NCBI GenBank assembly: GCA_050084985.1
Contig: JBITNC010000001.1
Coordinates: 79,174,001 to 79,238,000, forward strand
Source: Nageia nagi
Taxonomy: Eukaryota > Pinophyta
Direction: 5' to 3'
DNA: 64,000 bases
Shown: positions 39,801-51,800 of the stretch, one piece after another
How positions within the stretch are numbered: position 1 is the stretch's first letter
Layout: the number at the start of each line of letters is the position of its first letter
Made by a program: the position numbers and the translations under genes
Notes under the pieces: generated by a model
What the model saw: only the letters and a program-made list of their open reading frames with translations
Told to the model about the DNA's origin: nothing
Database searches by the model: none

Positions 39801-42800
39801 TGATGATGATAAAGAAGTCTTCTCCCTTGAAAAACTTTCTAGGCACTTTTTGAAGCATGAAGAAACTCTTAACAATAAGGTGTTGATTTCTTCTCCTAAG
39901 GATAATAATGTTGCTCTTGGAGCAACCAAAATTCTTTTCAAGAAGTTCAACCATCAATAGAAATCTTATCCTTCTTCCTCCAAAAGGATTGAGAAAGGAG
40001 GCAATGGCTACAACAGCAACAAGAACAACCGAAACAATAACCACAGAAGTAGGAACAAAGGCAACAACAACCACTTCAAGCTAAAAAATGGAAAAAGCAA
40101 AGCAAACAATCCTTATCCAAGGAAAAAGTTAAATGGTAATTGTAACTATTGTGGCATCCAAGGTCACAAAGAAGTTGATTGCTACAAAAAAAAAAGAGAG
40201 GAAAAGTACAAAGGTAATGAAAATGTAAAAAACTACAAAGGAAAGAAAAATATTCATGCTGGTTTTGTTGCGATGCTCTACTCCATGTCTCACTCTTTTT
40301 CCTCTGATTAGATTGTTGATTCTGGTTGCACTAATCACCTATGCTTTCAAAAGGAAAAGTTTGAGAACTTTCATAAGTATAGAAAAGATGCGGTTGTGAT
40401 AGGTGATAACTCTACCCTTGAAGTCTAAGGAATTGGGAGTGTGCTGATTCACGGAAAGGTTTTTGAAAATGTTCTCTATGTTCCTAAGTTAAAGATGAAC
40501 CTTCTCTCCATGATCCAAGTTGCTAGAAAAAGGTACTCTTTTGAGTTCGATTCTCAATCTTGGTGCATTAAGAAAAGACTTGCCACTTTGGTCAAAGGAT
40601 CTATGAAAGATAACCTCTACATTGTGGATCAAGTTCCATCAAAGATGTGTCTTGCTTCTAGTGTGTTCTAGAGGCAATCTTTGGCACCATCGTTTAGGGC
40701 ACCTTAACCACAAGAGTATTCAAGTCATAAAAAACCAAGAACATGTAGAAGGTTTGCCTTCAATTTCTCGTTCGATTGGTCTATGCGAGAAATGCATTCT
40801 TGGTGAGATGCATAAACAAAAGTTTGGAAAAGATAAGGCAACAAAAGCATCTCAACCTCTTCAACTTGTGCATTTAGATTTGAAGAGTCCGTTTCATACT
40901 AAGTCGCTTGGAGGAGCATCTTATGTCTTGACCTTTATTGATGATTTTAGTAGAATGACCTTTGGGTATCTACTTGAGCACAAAGATCAACCCTTTGAGA
41001 GTTTTAAGATTTTTAAAGCTTTTGTTGAGAATCAAACTAACCTTAAAATCAAGATGTTGAGATCAAATAATGGGGGAAAATATAACAACAATGAGTTCAA
41101 TGAATATTGTGCTAAGTACGGAATCAAAAGGCAGTTTACGATTCCTTACATTCCTAAGCAGAACAGTGTTGCCGAAAGGAAAAACAGAACAATTATGGAA
41201 ATGGCTAGATGCATGTTGGGTAATCTTCCTACTTTCTTGTGAGGTGAAGCTGTGAGCATTGAATAGGTGTCCCACAAAACCCGTTCAAAGTAAAACTCCT
41301 TTTGAGGCACGATCAAGAAGAAAACCTAACGTTTCTCACCTTAGGGTATTTAGTTGTGAAGCATTCTCCTACATTGTTTCTGAGAAAAGGAAGAAGTTGG
41401 ACAAAAGAGCTGAAAAATGCATCTTTATCGGTTATGACAGTCAGCATAGAGGGTACAGGCTCTTCTCTCCATCCTATAAAGCCGTGTTTGTTTCAAGGGA
41501 TGTAAAGTTTAATAAACTTCTTGAAGATTCTACTTCTACAGACGATGTTGATGATTCAGAGGACTCTTCAATTGCACCTAGCTGGTTAGATATTAATGTA
41601 GACAAGTCACCTTAGGAACAAAACTCTCCAACTCAAAGGGTAACAAGGAGCATGACCTTGAACAAATCCTTATTTGCCAAGATTGACAACAAGCATCAGC
41701 CCTCAACTTTCAAAGAAGCTTCTAAGCACGAGTGCTGGATGGAAGCCATGAAAGTGGAGTATGAGGCGCTTATGAAAAATGAAACTTGGGATTTGGTTCT
41801 TTATCCCAATGAGAAAAATGTGATTGGTAATAAATGGATCTACAAGGTCAAGTTCAATTCAGTTGGAGATATTGAGAAATACAAGGCAAGGTTAGTAGCT
41901 GAAGGTTTTGCTCAAAAATACAATGTAGATTATGAGAAAACCTTTGCTCGCATGGCAAAGTTGCCTACTATGAGAATTATCCTTGCTCTTTCTACAGCTC
42001 AAGGATGAAAAGTTTTTCAACTTGACGTCAAGATTGCATTTCTCAATGGTGACTTAGATGTGGAAATTTTCATGAATCAACCAAAAGGGTTTATTGTGGA
42101 AGGCAAAGAGTCCTTTGTGTGCAAGCTAAAAAAGTCATTGTATGGACTTAAGCAAGCACCTCTAGCCTGATACAGAAAGATTTCAAGGTACTTTGCAAAC
42201 ATTGGATTTTCCAAGTGTTTTTCTAACTCCAATCTATATGTGCTCAATCAAGGAAAAGACATGGTCTTGATTCTCCTTTATGTGGATGATCTTCAGATAA
42301 CTGGGAACAATGATGAAATCATTCAAAAGTGCATATCCAAACTTAAGGCAACGTTTGAAATGACTGATCTTGGTCTCTTGCACTACTATCTTGGAATGCA
42401 AATGTATAAATACAAAGATTGCACTTATCTCAATCAATCTAAGTATATATCAGATATCTTACAGAAGTTTGGAATGAAGAAATGTAGATATGCTACGATC
42501 CCAGTCTCTCCTGGAATCATTGTTTCTTTGAGCTCCAACTCTCAGTTAACTGATGCTATAGCTTACAGGCAATTAAGTGGTAGTCTTTTGTATTTGACTA
42601 TATCCAAACCAAATATTGCATTTGCAGTGAATCTGATGGCACGATTCATGCACAAACCGTACATTGAGCACCTCAATGTTGTTAAGCAAATCTAGAGGTA
42701 TGTTGCAGGGACTAAGGATCTTGCTCTCAAGTATTCTAAGTTGCCCTCCTTTGTTCTCTTTGGATTCTCAGATTCTGACTATCGGGGAGATAGAGATGAT

Positions 42801-45800
42801 AGAAAATCAACCTCTGCGTATGTGTTTAGCATTGGTTCAAGTGTTATCTCTTGGGCTTCCAAGAAGCAGCCTACTGTTTCTTTTTCCACCACAGAAGTTG
42901 AACACTGTGCCATATCTGTTGCAGCCCAAGAAGCCATTTGGCTAAGACATCTTCTAAAAGAAATTAGGTATGAGCAAGGTGGCTCATCTTTGATTTCTTC
43001 AGACAATCAATCGCCTATTTCTTTGGCTAAGAATCTTGTGTTCCATCAGAGAACAAAACATGTGGAAATCCACGCCCATTTTATCAGGGAGAAGGGTCTT
43101 GATGGCATCATACCTTGGAGTATTGTCCATCCACCTTGAACTCCGTTGATTTGTTCATCAAACCCCTCTCAGAAACTCAGTTTTGTAAGCTTAGGGATGT
43201 TATCGAGTTGATGAAGTTGCCCTCAAAGGGGAGTGAAGTTTGAATTCTTATGTTAAATTCATTTTTGTGATGACAACTTCACCCCTAGGAGGATTTTGTG
43301 TTGTATAGTGTTGATTTTGTTGTACACCTTCGTGGTAAGTTCGTTCTACGTGAAGAACTTGTTGTACAAAATTTTAAAAGCAAAAAATTCGCCAATCTAC
43401 CATTGTTCAATTATCCATATGTGAGGAACTCTTATGTGTCTTTTGGCACTGTTCAGTTATCCATATGTGAGGAACTCATATGTGCATACTCTACTTTGTA
43501 ATGATAATCAACACATGTTTTATATACAACAAGTGACTATGAGTTTTTGGCATGGCATCTTCGTGATGACTTCTGGTGCACCATTGATCAATTCATGATG
43601 GAATTTGTGTGATTCATCTTTCCTTGTTGATATAAATATGATGCATCTACCTGATCTTGTTATTTGAGCTGCTTATGACTTGCAGGTTCTTTTGAAATTG
43701 CAGGTTACTTACCTCAGGCATGCAAGCTCTTGGAGACTCTTCATGACTTCCAATTAGATGACTACTTCATGTACATTGAAACCAGTTGTGGTTAATGATT
43801 GTATTTGGCAAAGTAGTGAGTCTCAAATTAGATCTTTCTTACTTCACAAATATGTTAAAAGTTCTCATCTCCGTTGTATCTGTTTGGAGGAGAACTCTCT
43901 TACTTTCTCTTCTTCTTCTCTCTTACTCGCTCTATCCCACTATTGCATTAAGGGGGAGTGTTGGAATGTATAATGCATTATTGTAAAGGTTTTGTAATAA
44001 TCTTCTATGTAAGTTCACTAATACTTAAGGGTATCATTTGAAACCTTAAGTATTTAAGTGAATATGATAATGTAACTTGTCCTACACTCCATGTCATAAG
44101 CATGCCCCTTGGGTAAAAGGATGTGCACCCCTTGGGTAAAAGGATGTGCATGTCAGGCTTTTGTACATTGGATAAAATGGTGATCCAAAGAGAGATTTTG
44201 GCCTATAAATAGAAAGCTCCCTCTTTGTGATTATACACCAATTTTGTGGAGTAAAGTTATGCTATAGGACAGTGTTTACGAGAAAAGATTAGGAGGATTG
44301 TAAGAGTTCATATTGGTGAATGAAGTGAGATCTAGTTAGTGGATGTACTCCTAGTTGGAGGAACCACTTACATCTTGTGTTATGTTGTGAGATTGCTTTA
44401 TGAGTTCTTTAGGTGTGTTTGTGAGCTTTCATGTGATCTTGGGAGTTTAGAGTTGTTCATGTTATAGTTCAATTCTCTCAAATACCAATTTGATCTGAAG
44501 TTGATCGAGGAAGATCGACGCAGCAAGGACTACGATACAGTGATGAATGAAGTCTAGCTAATGATTAAAAAAGTTCCTTGGGACTAAGGACATCAATATC
44601 CTTAAATCTAGAAAGCAGATCAAGTTTAGCAGCGATATGGTGACATGGTGCAGTGAGATGAAGAAGACTTCAAAGACCATTACCGCGTACCTGTTGGCGA
44701 ATGAGGGCACAATGGAAGTTCTTAGCATCGGAATCAAAAACGGAGAAACCTTCATGGGGTCCAACTTCGAGGCAATCATCGCATCACATGTGCAATCTGC
44801 AAATCAGCCACCGTGATTTAGTCATTTTCCAAAATTTTGTAAATCAATCAGCCAGGAAAGTTGAGCACCAAAACTCGACTAACAATACTCTCATGATCAA
44901 TCAACCAGGTAAGTAGAGCAACAAAAGTCAGTTGACTTAGTTGTAGGAGGCAAATTTGTAATATTTTAATGTTTTTTATTTATAATTAAGGCAACACTAA
45001 GAACCCTAGAAATTCTATAAATAGACCCTATGGGGTCACTTTATATCGAATGCAAATTTGGAGAAAAGTTCAATTTTTTTCTACAGGAATAAAATTTTGG
45101 AAATTTTTATGTAACTCTTTTGCATGCTAATACAAAGTGGTGACTTATTTTCTCAAGCGATTTTTCATTGGTGGAGTGGTGAATTAGATCTCTTTTGTGG
45201 CTCTCTTTCATAGTTTGAGTGTTTTCATTCCTTTCCTTGAAAACTATCAAGTTTTAGGAAAAAATAGTTGTTCAAATTTTCAAAACACTTCAAATTGTTT
45301 TAAGTTTGCTACCTTCTACCTCTCGCATATTGAAACAAATGTATTCTAAAACTATTTCTTTTTTACATCTAATTTGAAGCTCTCATTCAAACCAAATTCC
45401 GAAAATGAGTTCTACGCTAAGTTTCTTTGATTGCATCGGTCCCGTTTGCAAAGTACCGATAGTCGATCTTGCTTTGTGCTCTAGATTCAAAGATAATTAA
45501 AAAATGTCATTTACTTTGAACTAAGATTGAATGAATGAGAACTTCTTGATTGATTAGAAAATGTCTTATTTTAGACAATGCTTTGTTGTGACAATCGTGT
45601 TGTGATCTAACCAATATTGGATCATTCTCATTTCATTTGCTTATTTTTATCTTTTCTGCATTCTTTTTTTTTACAAATCCAAAACAACTTTCAATCATAA
45701 CATAAACACCTTGTCCCTATAAAAAACGTGAGTTAACAACTTCTTCCTCTATCAAACCATTTGAGTTCATCCCCCCAAAACATATAAATTTGTGCTACTT

Positions 45801-48800
45801 CAACGGGAACACGAACAGACTTTGAGGTTTCAATCCTTTCAAAAGGAGGTAAGTTACACTATCACCTAAATGTTGGGTTGCTTTCCTCGTTCCGGTCGTG
45901 TGCAGACGATCATTGACCAGTAGGAAAGGTTTCCATCCCAAAAGATTTCAAGCCGTAGAAGTTCACAAAGGATAGATCTCCTCAAAACTCTATACTTTAA
46001 GTTGCATATTTGCATGTAGGGCAACTAAATCACCCCCTGTTGGTCTCCTCCATCTTCTTCTTGCTACATAGCATCATTCAACAAGAGTTTAACTATTGGG
46101 GCCCCAATTTCCATGACTATTCTCAATGGAATACTCTTGTTGGTTGTCGATGCCAACGATTCCCTTAATTCACCATTACCCATAGGCATATTGGTCTAGT
46201 TTGATACGTGCAACTGCAAATCATCCATCCTGGAAATTAGCACAACTGCAAATCATCCATCCTGGAAATTAGCATGTCCACAGTATCCTTTAAGAATTTC
46301 ACCATATTGAAAAACTCCAACTTCGCATCAACGGACGACATCTTTTGTTTTCTTTGTCCTCTTTGTTGATATTTGATTTCTCTATCACTAGCTAACATGC
46401 AATAACATTTTTTCTTATATCCCCTTCAACTTGGCTAGATCTTGACTCTGATACTATTATAAAGATCCAATTAAAAGACTACAAAACACAATTTTTCAAG
46501 CAAAAAAATATTTTTGATATTTTGTATTATTTTACTATAACTTACATGTAAGGAGATCCACAAAATCAAAAAAAAAAATGAAATCTGCAATAAATATGCC
46601 ATACTCACAAATACTTTCAACACCCATAATGGTGATACCAATCTGCTCCACACATCCACATAAATATTGGTTTTTTGTTATTCAAATTTGCACATTTGAG
46701 GGATTCCATCCCCAAGCTGACCTGATGATTAAATCTGATTTTGAACCACCCAAGTAGTGAAGTATTTCATCTTCAATATTTCACAAGTTGATGTACATTG
46801 TCGCTCGTACCTAAGAATAAAATTAATTGTTTTCAATATGCAAAAGATTTTCTCCTTTTTTCCCCAACAATATCTTATACAAAACACCAACTATAAAGCC
46901 ACTATGCTACATGCAATCTTTGGATTTGTCACCTTCAGTTCTACTTTGAGTCAAAGGCATACTTACTAAATTGAGTTGCACTTCACTAGTCGCACTAACC
47001 TAGGATTCTCCAACTGACTTATTGATCATTAATACACCAGCATTTCCTCCTTCACTTAGTGGGAGTTAACTGGAACACCACTTAATCAACTAAACAACCT
47101 CATGAGACTTAGTCAACTCCGTCCTTAACTTCCCTTTCAGCTCTTAACTTCCCTTTCAGCTCTCATCCTTCCAGTTGTGTTATGACTTATAACAACTACT
47201 TACTAATTTGGGAATTTAACTAACAAGAATATATAATTACTACTATTAAGCTGACCGGCCACTCATATTGTCTTCTAACACTAGCTGAGTGAACCTGACG
47301 TGTAACTAATATTAATAAGACATTATAAATTTGTGAAGATATAAACCCATATAAATCAAAATTTTAGCCATCCTTCATCAATTTTCATCTAACCACTCCA
47401 ACTTGGAGCATTAATTTGTTTTGACAAATTTTCAAATTATATCATTGAAGACACATAGGCTATATATGGGCGTCCCCATGTACTTTAAAGGCTTGAGGCT
47501 TGAATTTACATAGATGGGATTTTCTCTTACATGGATGAGAAGCATCCTTCAAAACCTTTGACCACAAATTAAAGTTGGCTGTAGGACCACGACTATGAAG
47601 GAGCTTAAAGCCCTTAAGCAAAGGTCCTCAGGATAAAGATTTTATGGGCAATCAAACCCCCACCTTTTGTCATAAAATTTTGATCAAAATATTAAAGGGT
47701 GTGCCTTACGTATGAATTTAAGCATGTTGGCTAGTGAGATATAACCTCGACGCCTCGCGCTTTTTATTTGTACATACATGTAGTAACAATCCCAATAGTT
47801 AAGGCGCCACTTCCAGTAACAGAAAGTGAAAGTTCTAATCAACAGACAACAACAATAGCACTTCTTTGGAGTTTCATCAAAGATGACTTGTTATAGATAA
47901 AAGTCATTGTACGAGCAAAATAAAAGACCATTGGCCATCTACATTGGCTGGGAAATTTGTAAAAATAAATGTTGTGTGTAAAAGAGATCACCAACCTCTC
48001 CTTCAGTACGACATTACTAGAATACTATCCTGGAAGATGAATTAATCTTGGAAGATGTTATGCGGATGTAGCATGCAACCACTCATTGCGAAGCATGTTG
48101 AATAAGGATTTTAATGGTCTTTGATGACATGCCAATACAATGCAGGATGAAGTAATTGTGAAAAATACAGAAAATGGTCAAAACTGTCAAAGCAAAGACT
48201 CTTTTCTAATGCAAAACGAAAAATGTTTTGATACATCAAATGTAACTGTTTTTCTGTCAAAAATGCTCAGAGACAGGGACAAAGTTAACATTACCAAGTG
48301 ATGAATGGGCAATTATTGAATAGCCTATTTTTGGAAGGATTTGGAGTGTTGATAAAAGATGTGGTGATTTGGAAAACCATTACATGTAAATTTGGATGCA
48401 GGTTGGTCGGTTTTCATATGTAATTCTTCTGCTCAGCATGATCAAGGTCTGAGACAAAATGATCTGGTAAAGGTCTCAAACATGAATCGTTTTTGGGTCT
48501 GATAGGGATTCTCCTTGCAAGACATGTCTCGTCCTTGTGTAGTGTTGTTTGCCATATGCTTTCTTGAATGATTAAATATTCTAGACTCTAGATCTTTGTG
48601 CACATGATTGATCCATAGCACAGCTTGGTCAGATCCATCTATAAGAATTATTTTTGTTGGTTGTAACCATAGAATAAAAAAACGGTTTTTTGAAAATACG
48701 GTTCCTAACGACATAAAAACGGCCAATAAACGGTCAAAATACGTTGAATACAGCAAAAATTCGTGTGTTTTAAAATTCGTAAATACAAAAAAAATGGCGA

Positions 48801-51800
48801 AAAAACAGACAAAAACACCAAAAAAACAGAAAAAAGTAAGACAAAAAAAACTGCCAAATTTTAGGAAAAAACAGCCAAAAAACAGTGGGTACGGCCAAAA
48901 ACCAACAAGGGGTATATTCTCCTTTTATATTTTTTGGACATTTAAACGGAAAATACGGAATAAACGGCAAAAACGAGAAAAACGGCCACGTTTTCAACCT
49001 ACAGTCAACATTTTTTGTTTGTTTTTTGCCTGTTTAAACGACATTTTTTGCTAGTAAAAAACAGCATTTTTTATGTTTTTTTTGAGAGAAAATACGGATT
49101 TTTTCAAAAAAAGAAAAAAATGGCGTTTTTTGCATTTAAACGGCGTTTTTTTATTCTATGGTTGTAACATCAATGATGGCTTGTAAACAATTTTCGAAAT
49201 CAAATTGCATAATCAAAGGGTGAGGACCTTCAAATTGACAAAATAATATGAATATCTATTGAATCCAAATGAAACGCAAGTCCAAAAATAGAGTGGAATG
49301 AATCAGATAACCAAAGATCGATCTTCAGATAGCGGAACTAGAGCTGAAATCAAATTAAACAATTGATCCAGAAAGTAGACGTAAATGGATGGGCTAGTAC
49401 CTTACCCCAAACTTTGGATTGGATTCTTCGATACCAACTGATGTGGAATAATTCCAACAGTGTTGTATTGAAAATGATGAGCTATAAATAAGGCTTAGAA
49501 AGCTGGAATTAGGCATAGCTGCCTAAACAAAGTATAACTCAAATAAGTATAAGATGCTAACAACCTATTGACTTCTCAACATGACTAACAACCAAATCAG
49601 CCGGTAAGAAAGAATGACTCCTATTTTAGGATGACTACTGTGTGTAAATTCATCCTTCAGAATAAATAGATTAATAAAATTTGTGTGCTAATAAATTATT
49701 CCTCACCAGGGTTGTTCTTATGAGGTGATATCATAAACATTCATGCTATCCTGCAACAATATTCTGTTAAACTAGTTAGTTACTCTCCTACACCAGACTA
49801 TTACTACCAATGTTGCATAACTCATAGGGAGGTGGGTAACATTCAATTGAAAAGTAAGTCCCAGCCATCCAAGAAAAACTTGATAACCACCACAATTGAA
49901 GAATACAAATTCTTGATTGATGAATATATGCTTCTCCTCCTAACTTAGCTACTTTTGTGAGAGTTATGGACTTAAATTTCAAGCAGTTTTGGAAAATGGC
50001 AAGGATCCACCAAAACAAAATGAGTATTTATAGTGAGGAGGTGGAACCAACAAAAGTTGTAAAAAAGGTGTCGAGGACTTTAAAAAAAAACATGAAATTA
50101 TATTTTGTTGCCACAATATAGGTAAGCGAAGATTTGTCAAAGGTCACTTTTGATGAATTGGTGGGAACATTTTTATCCTATGAAAAGAGAATGGGAAACA
50201 ATGTTACATGAACTACTGAGGATGAGACCAACAGGATTGTCAATATGAATGACTGAAGCAACAGGATAGACGAGGGCATGTTTACTTGACATTCAAAAAA
50301 AAATCAGAAACAGCAAAAATTTTAAATATAATTTCTTCTATACATTCAAGCACAAATACATAATAAGAATTAAATATGAAGTCAGAAAACATTATGTATC
50401 ATTAGTGATTTCTAAATCGAATCAGGTAATGACATCTAAATGAAAAATGGCACACAATACAAAACATGATGAACTCTCCTGAGAACACGGAAGGGGGCAA
50501 TCCCTTGGAGGAAGGAAAAAGATGAAGAAATAGAACATCCATTTGCTTCAAAGGCTAGAGTCTCAAGTAGTAATAGTGAAGATAAATTTGATTTGAGAGA
50601 GGTTTCATGTTGCTTCTACAAGAAATTTCGACACTACAAAAAATATTATAATATAAGGATTGCTAACTGAAACATTGAATTTGAAATGTTCCAATCAAAT
50701 GACCAAAAAGGACTCCTTTGGTGGGCCGAATGAGAAATTCAAAAATAAGGTATAACTTGGTCACAATAAGGTATTGTAGATTACATGAGAACTTCAAGAA
50801 TAAGGTAAAACTTGGTGACAATTAGTTATTGGAGATTACTGGCAAAGGAACCTTGCAAATTGTTACTAAGGAAGACACAAGAAATATCCAAGGTGTATAT
50901 TATGTTCTTGTTTTAAGCACAATTTAATTAGTGTTAGGCAATTCGTTGAAATAAATTATAAGGTTGTTTTTGAAAAACAGGGGATGCAAAATCTATAACA
51001 AGGCAAATGGTAATCAAGTCATAGCTATTGTATCAATACTCTCAAACAGGATATTTCTACTGAAGCCAGGAATTCTTGGATGTCACAAGTGTAAGGTGGT
51101 CATGAAAGATAGTAGTTAGCTCTAACGTCTAAGGTATAGATATTTGAATTGTTAGAGCTTGCCTAGTGTACCCTATAAGAAAGACTTCTGAACTTTTGTT
51201 GATGATTGTAAAAGGAACTCCATCAGAACATTGAGAAGCGAAGGCTAAGGGGGCTCCAAAACACCTTCCCCCCTTTTTGTTGATGTGGCAGCCCATCCTA
51301 CAACTATGGCATGCCACATAAGCGAAAAAAGGGGGTGTTTGGGAGCCCCATAGACTTCGCCATAACTAATGGATCCCAAACAAGTTCAATCAGTTTTCTA
51401 ATGAGCATGGGATGAGGATGCAACTCATGGAAGCCTATACTCCTCAACAAAATGGAGAAGAGGTAAGGAAGAAACAGACTACAACGAACATGGAGATAAA
51501 TCTGTTGCATACCAAAGGAATGGGTAATCATCTTTGCTTTAAAGTAGTGGAAACAACAACATATTTTATTAATTGTAGCAAGGTAGAGGAAGTAAACCTT
51601 GGAAAACCATTTGCGACCTTTTGATTGTTTGTTTTATGTTCATGTTGTTGATGCAAGAGGGAAAACATGAACCCAAAAAGCCAAACTTGTATTTGTATAG
51701 GTTAGTCCGAAGCAAGGTTACACTTCCATAGTACCAATTGCTTGGCCAAGCCTTCAAAAACACAAGAAAAATTGGAAATGTAACTTCAGAGAATCTTACC

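Larger units (their letters stand above)
36067..44480 (+). mobile_element. Ty1/Copia retrotransposon, complete ends, coding decayed
   Basis: An 8.4-kb element with LTRs at 36067-36565 and 43959-44480, 5-bp duplication AATAC on both sides (36062-36066, 44481-44485), primer site TGGTATCAAAGC at 36568-36579 and polypurine tract AAGGGGGAG ending at 43958. The domain order gag, protease, integrase, RT, RNase H is that of Ty1/Copia. The LTRs differ at roughly two dozen positions by eye (about 5 percent) plus a 23-bp duplication in the right one. A 2.7-kb leader precedes gag. All domains carry stops, shifts or lost catalytic residues. Confidence 0.93.
27434..47327 (-). mobile_element. Outer LTR retrotransposon, minus strand, with nested insertions
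   Basis: Two LTRs in direct orientation, 46458-47327 (5') and 27434-28276 (3'), are flanked by the same 5-bp duplication AATTT (27429-27433 and 47328-47332). The 5' LTR is followed by TAGTATCAGAGTC, a degenerate tRNA-Met primer site. Next to the 3' LTR the minus strand reads GGGAGGATT, a polypurine-like tract, and a frame ending [11 protein letters not shown] that recalls the end of Ty3/Gypsy pol. After removing two later insertions (33268-35278 and 36067-44480) about 9.5 kb remain. No minus-strand reverse transcriptase or integrase was recognised, so it is probably non-autonomous; superfamily is uncertain. Confidence 0.8.
48029..49792 (-). mobile_element. LTR element fragment A (left inverted arm)
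   Basis: On the minus strand an LTR-like block 49792-49439 (TGTAGGAGAG...TCCACATCA) is followed by TTGGTATCGAAG, a degenerate primer site, and about 0.9 kb of interior with [20 protein letters not shown], a gag-like phrase. The same 1.23-kb sequence occurs on the plus strand at 56213-57446, so the two form an inverted pair around two MED16 exons. The copy carries a 493-bp MITE. No pol domain is present. Confidence 0.8.

Noticed and set aside
48770-49054. Lys-rich or Phe-rich frames at 48608-49054 and 48770-48997
   Set aside because: They lie over the A/T-rich interior of the MITE and reflect its base composition.
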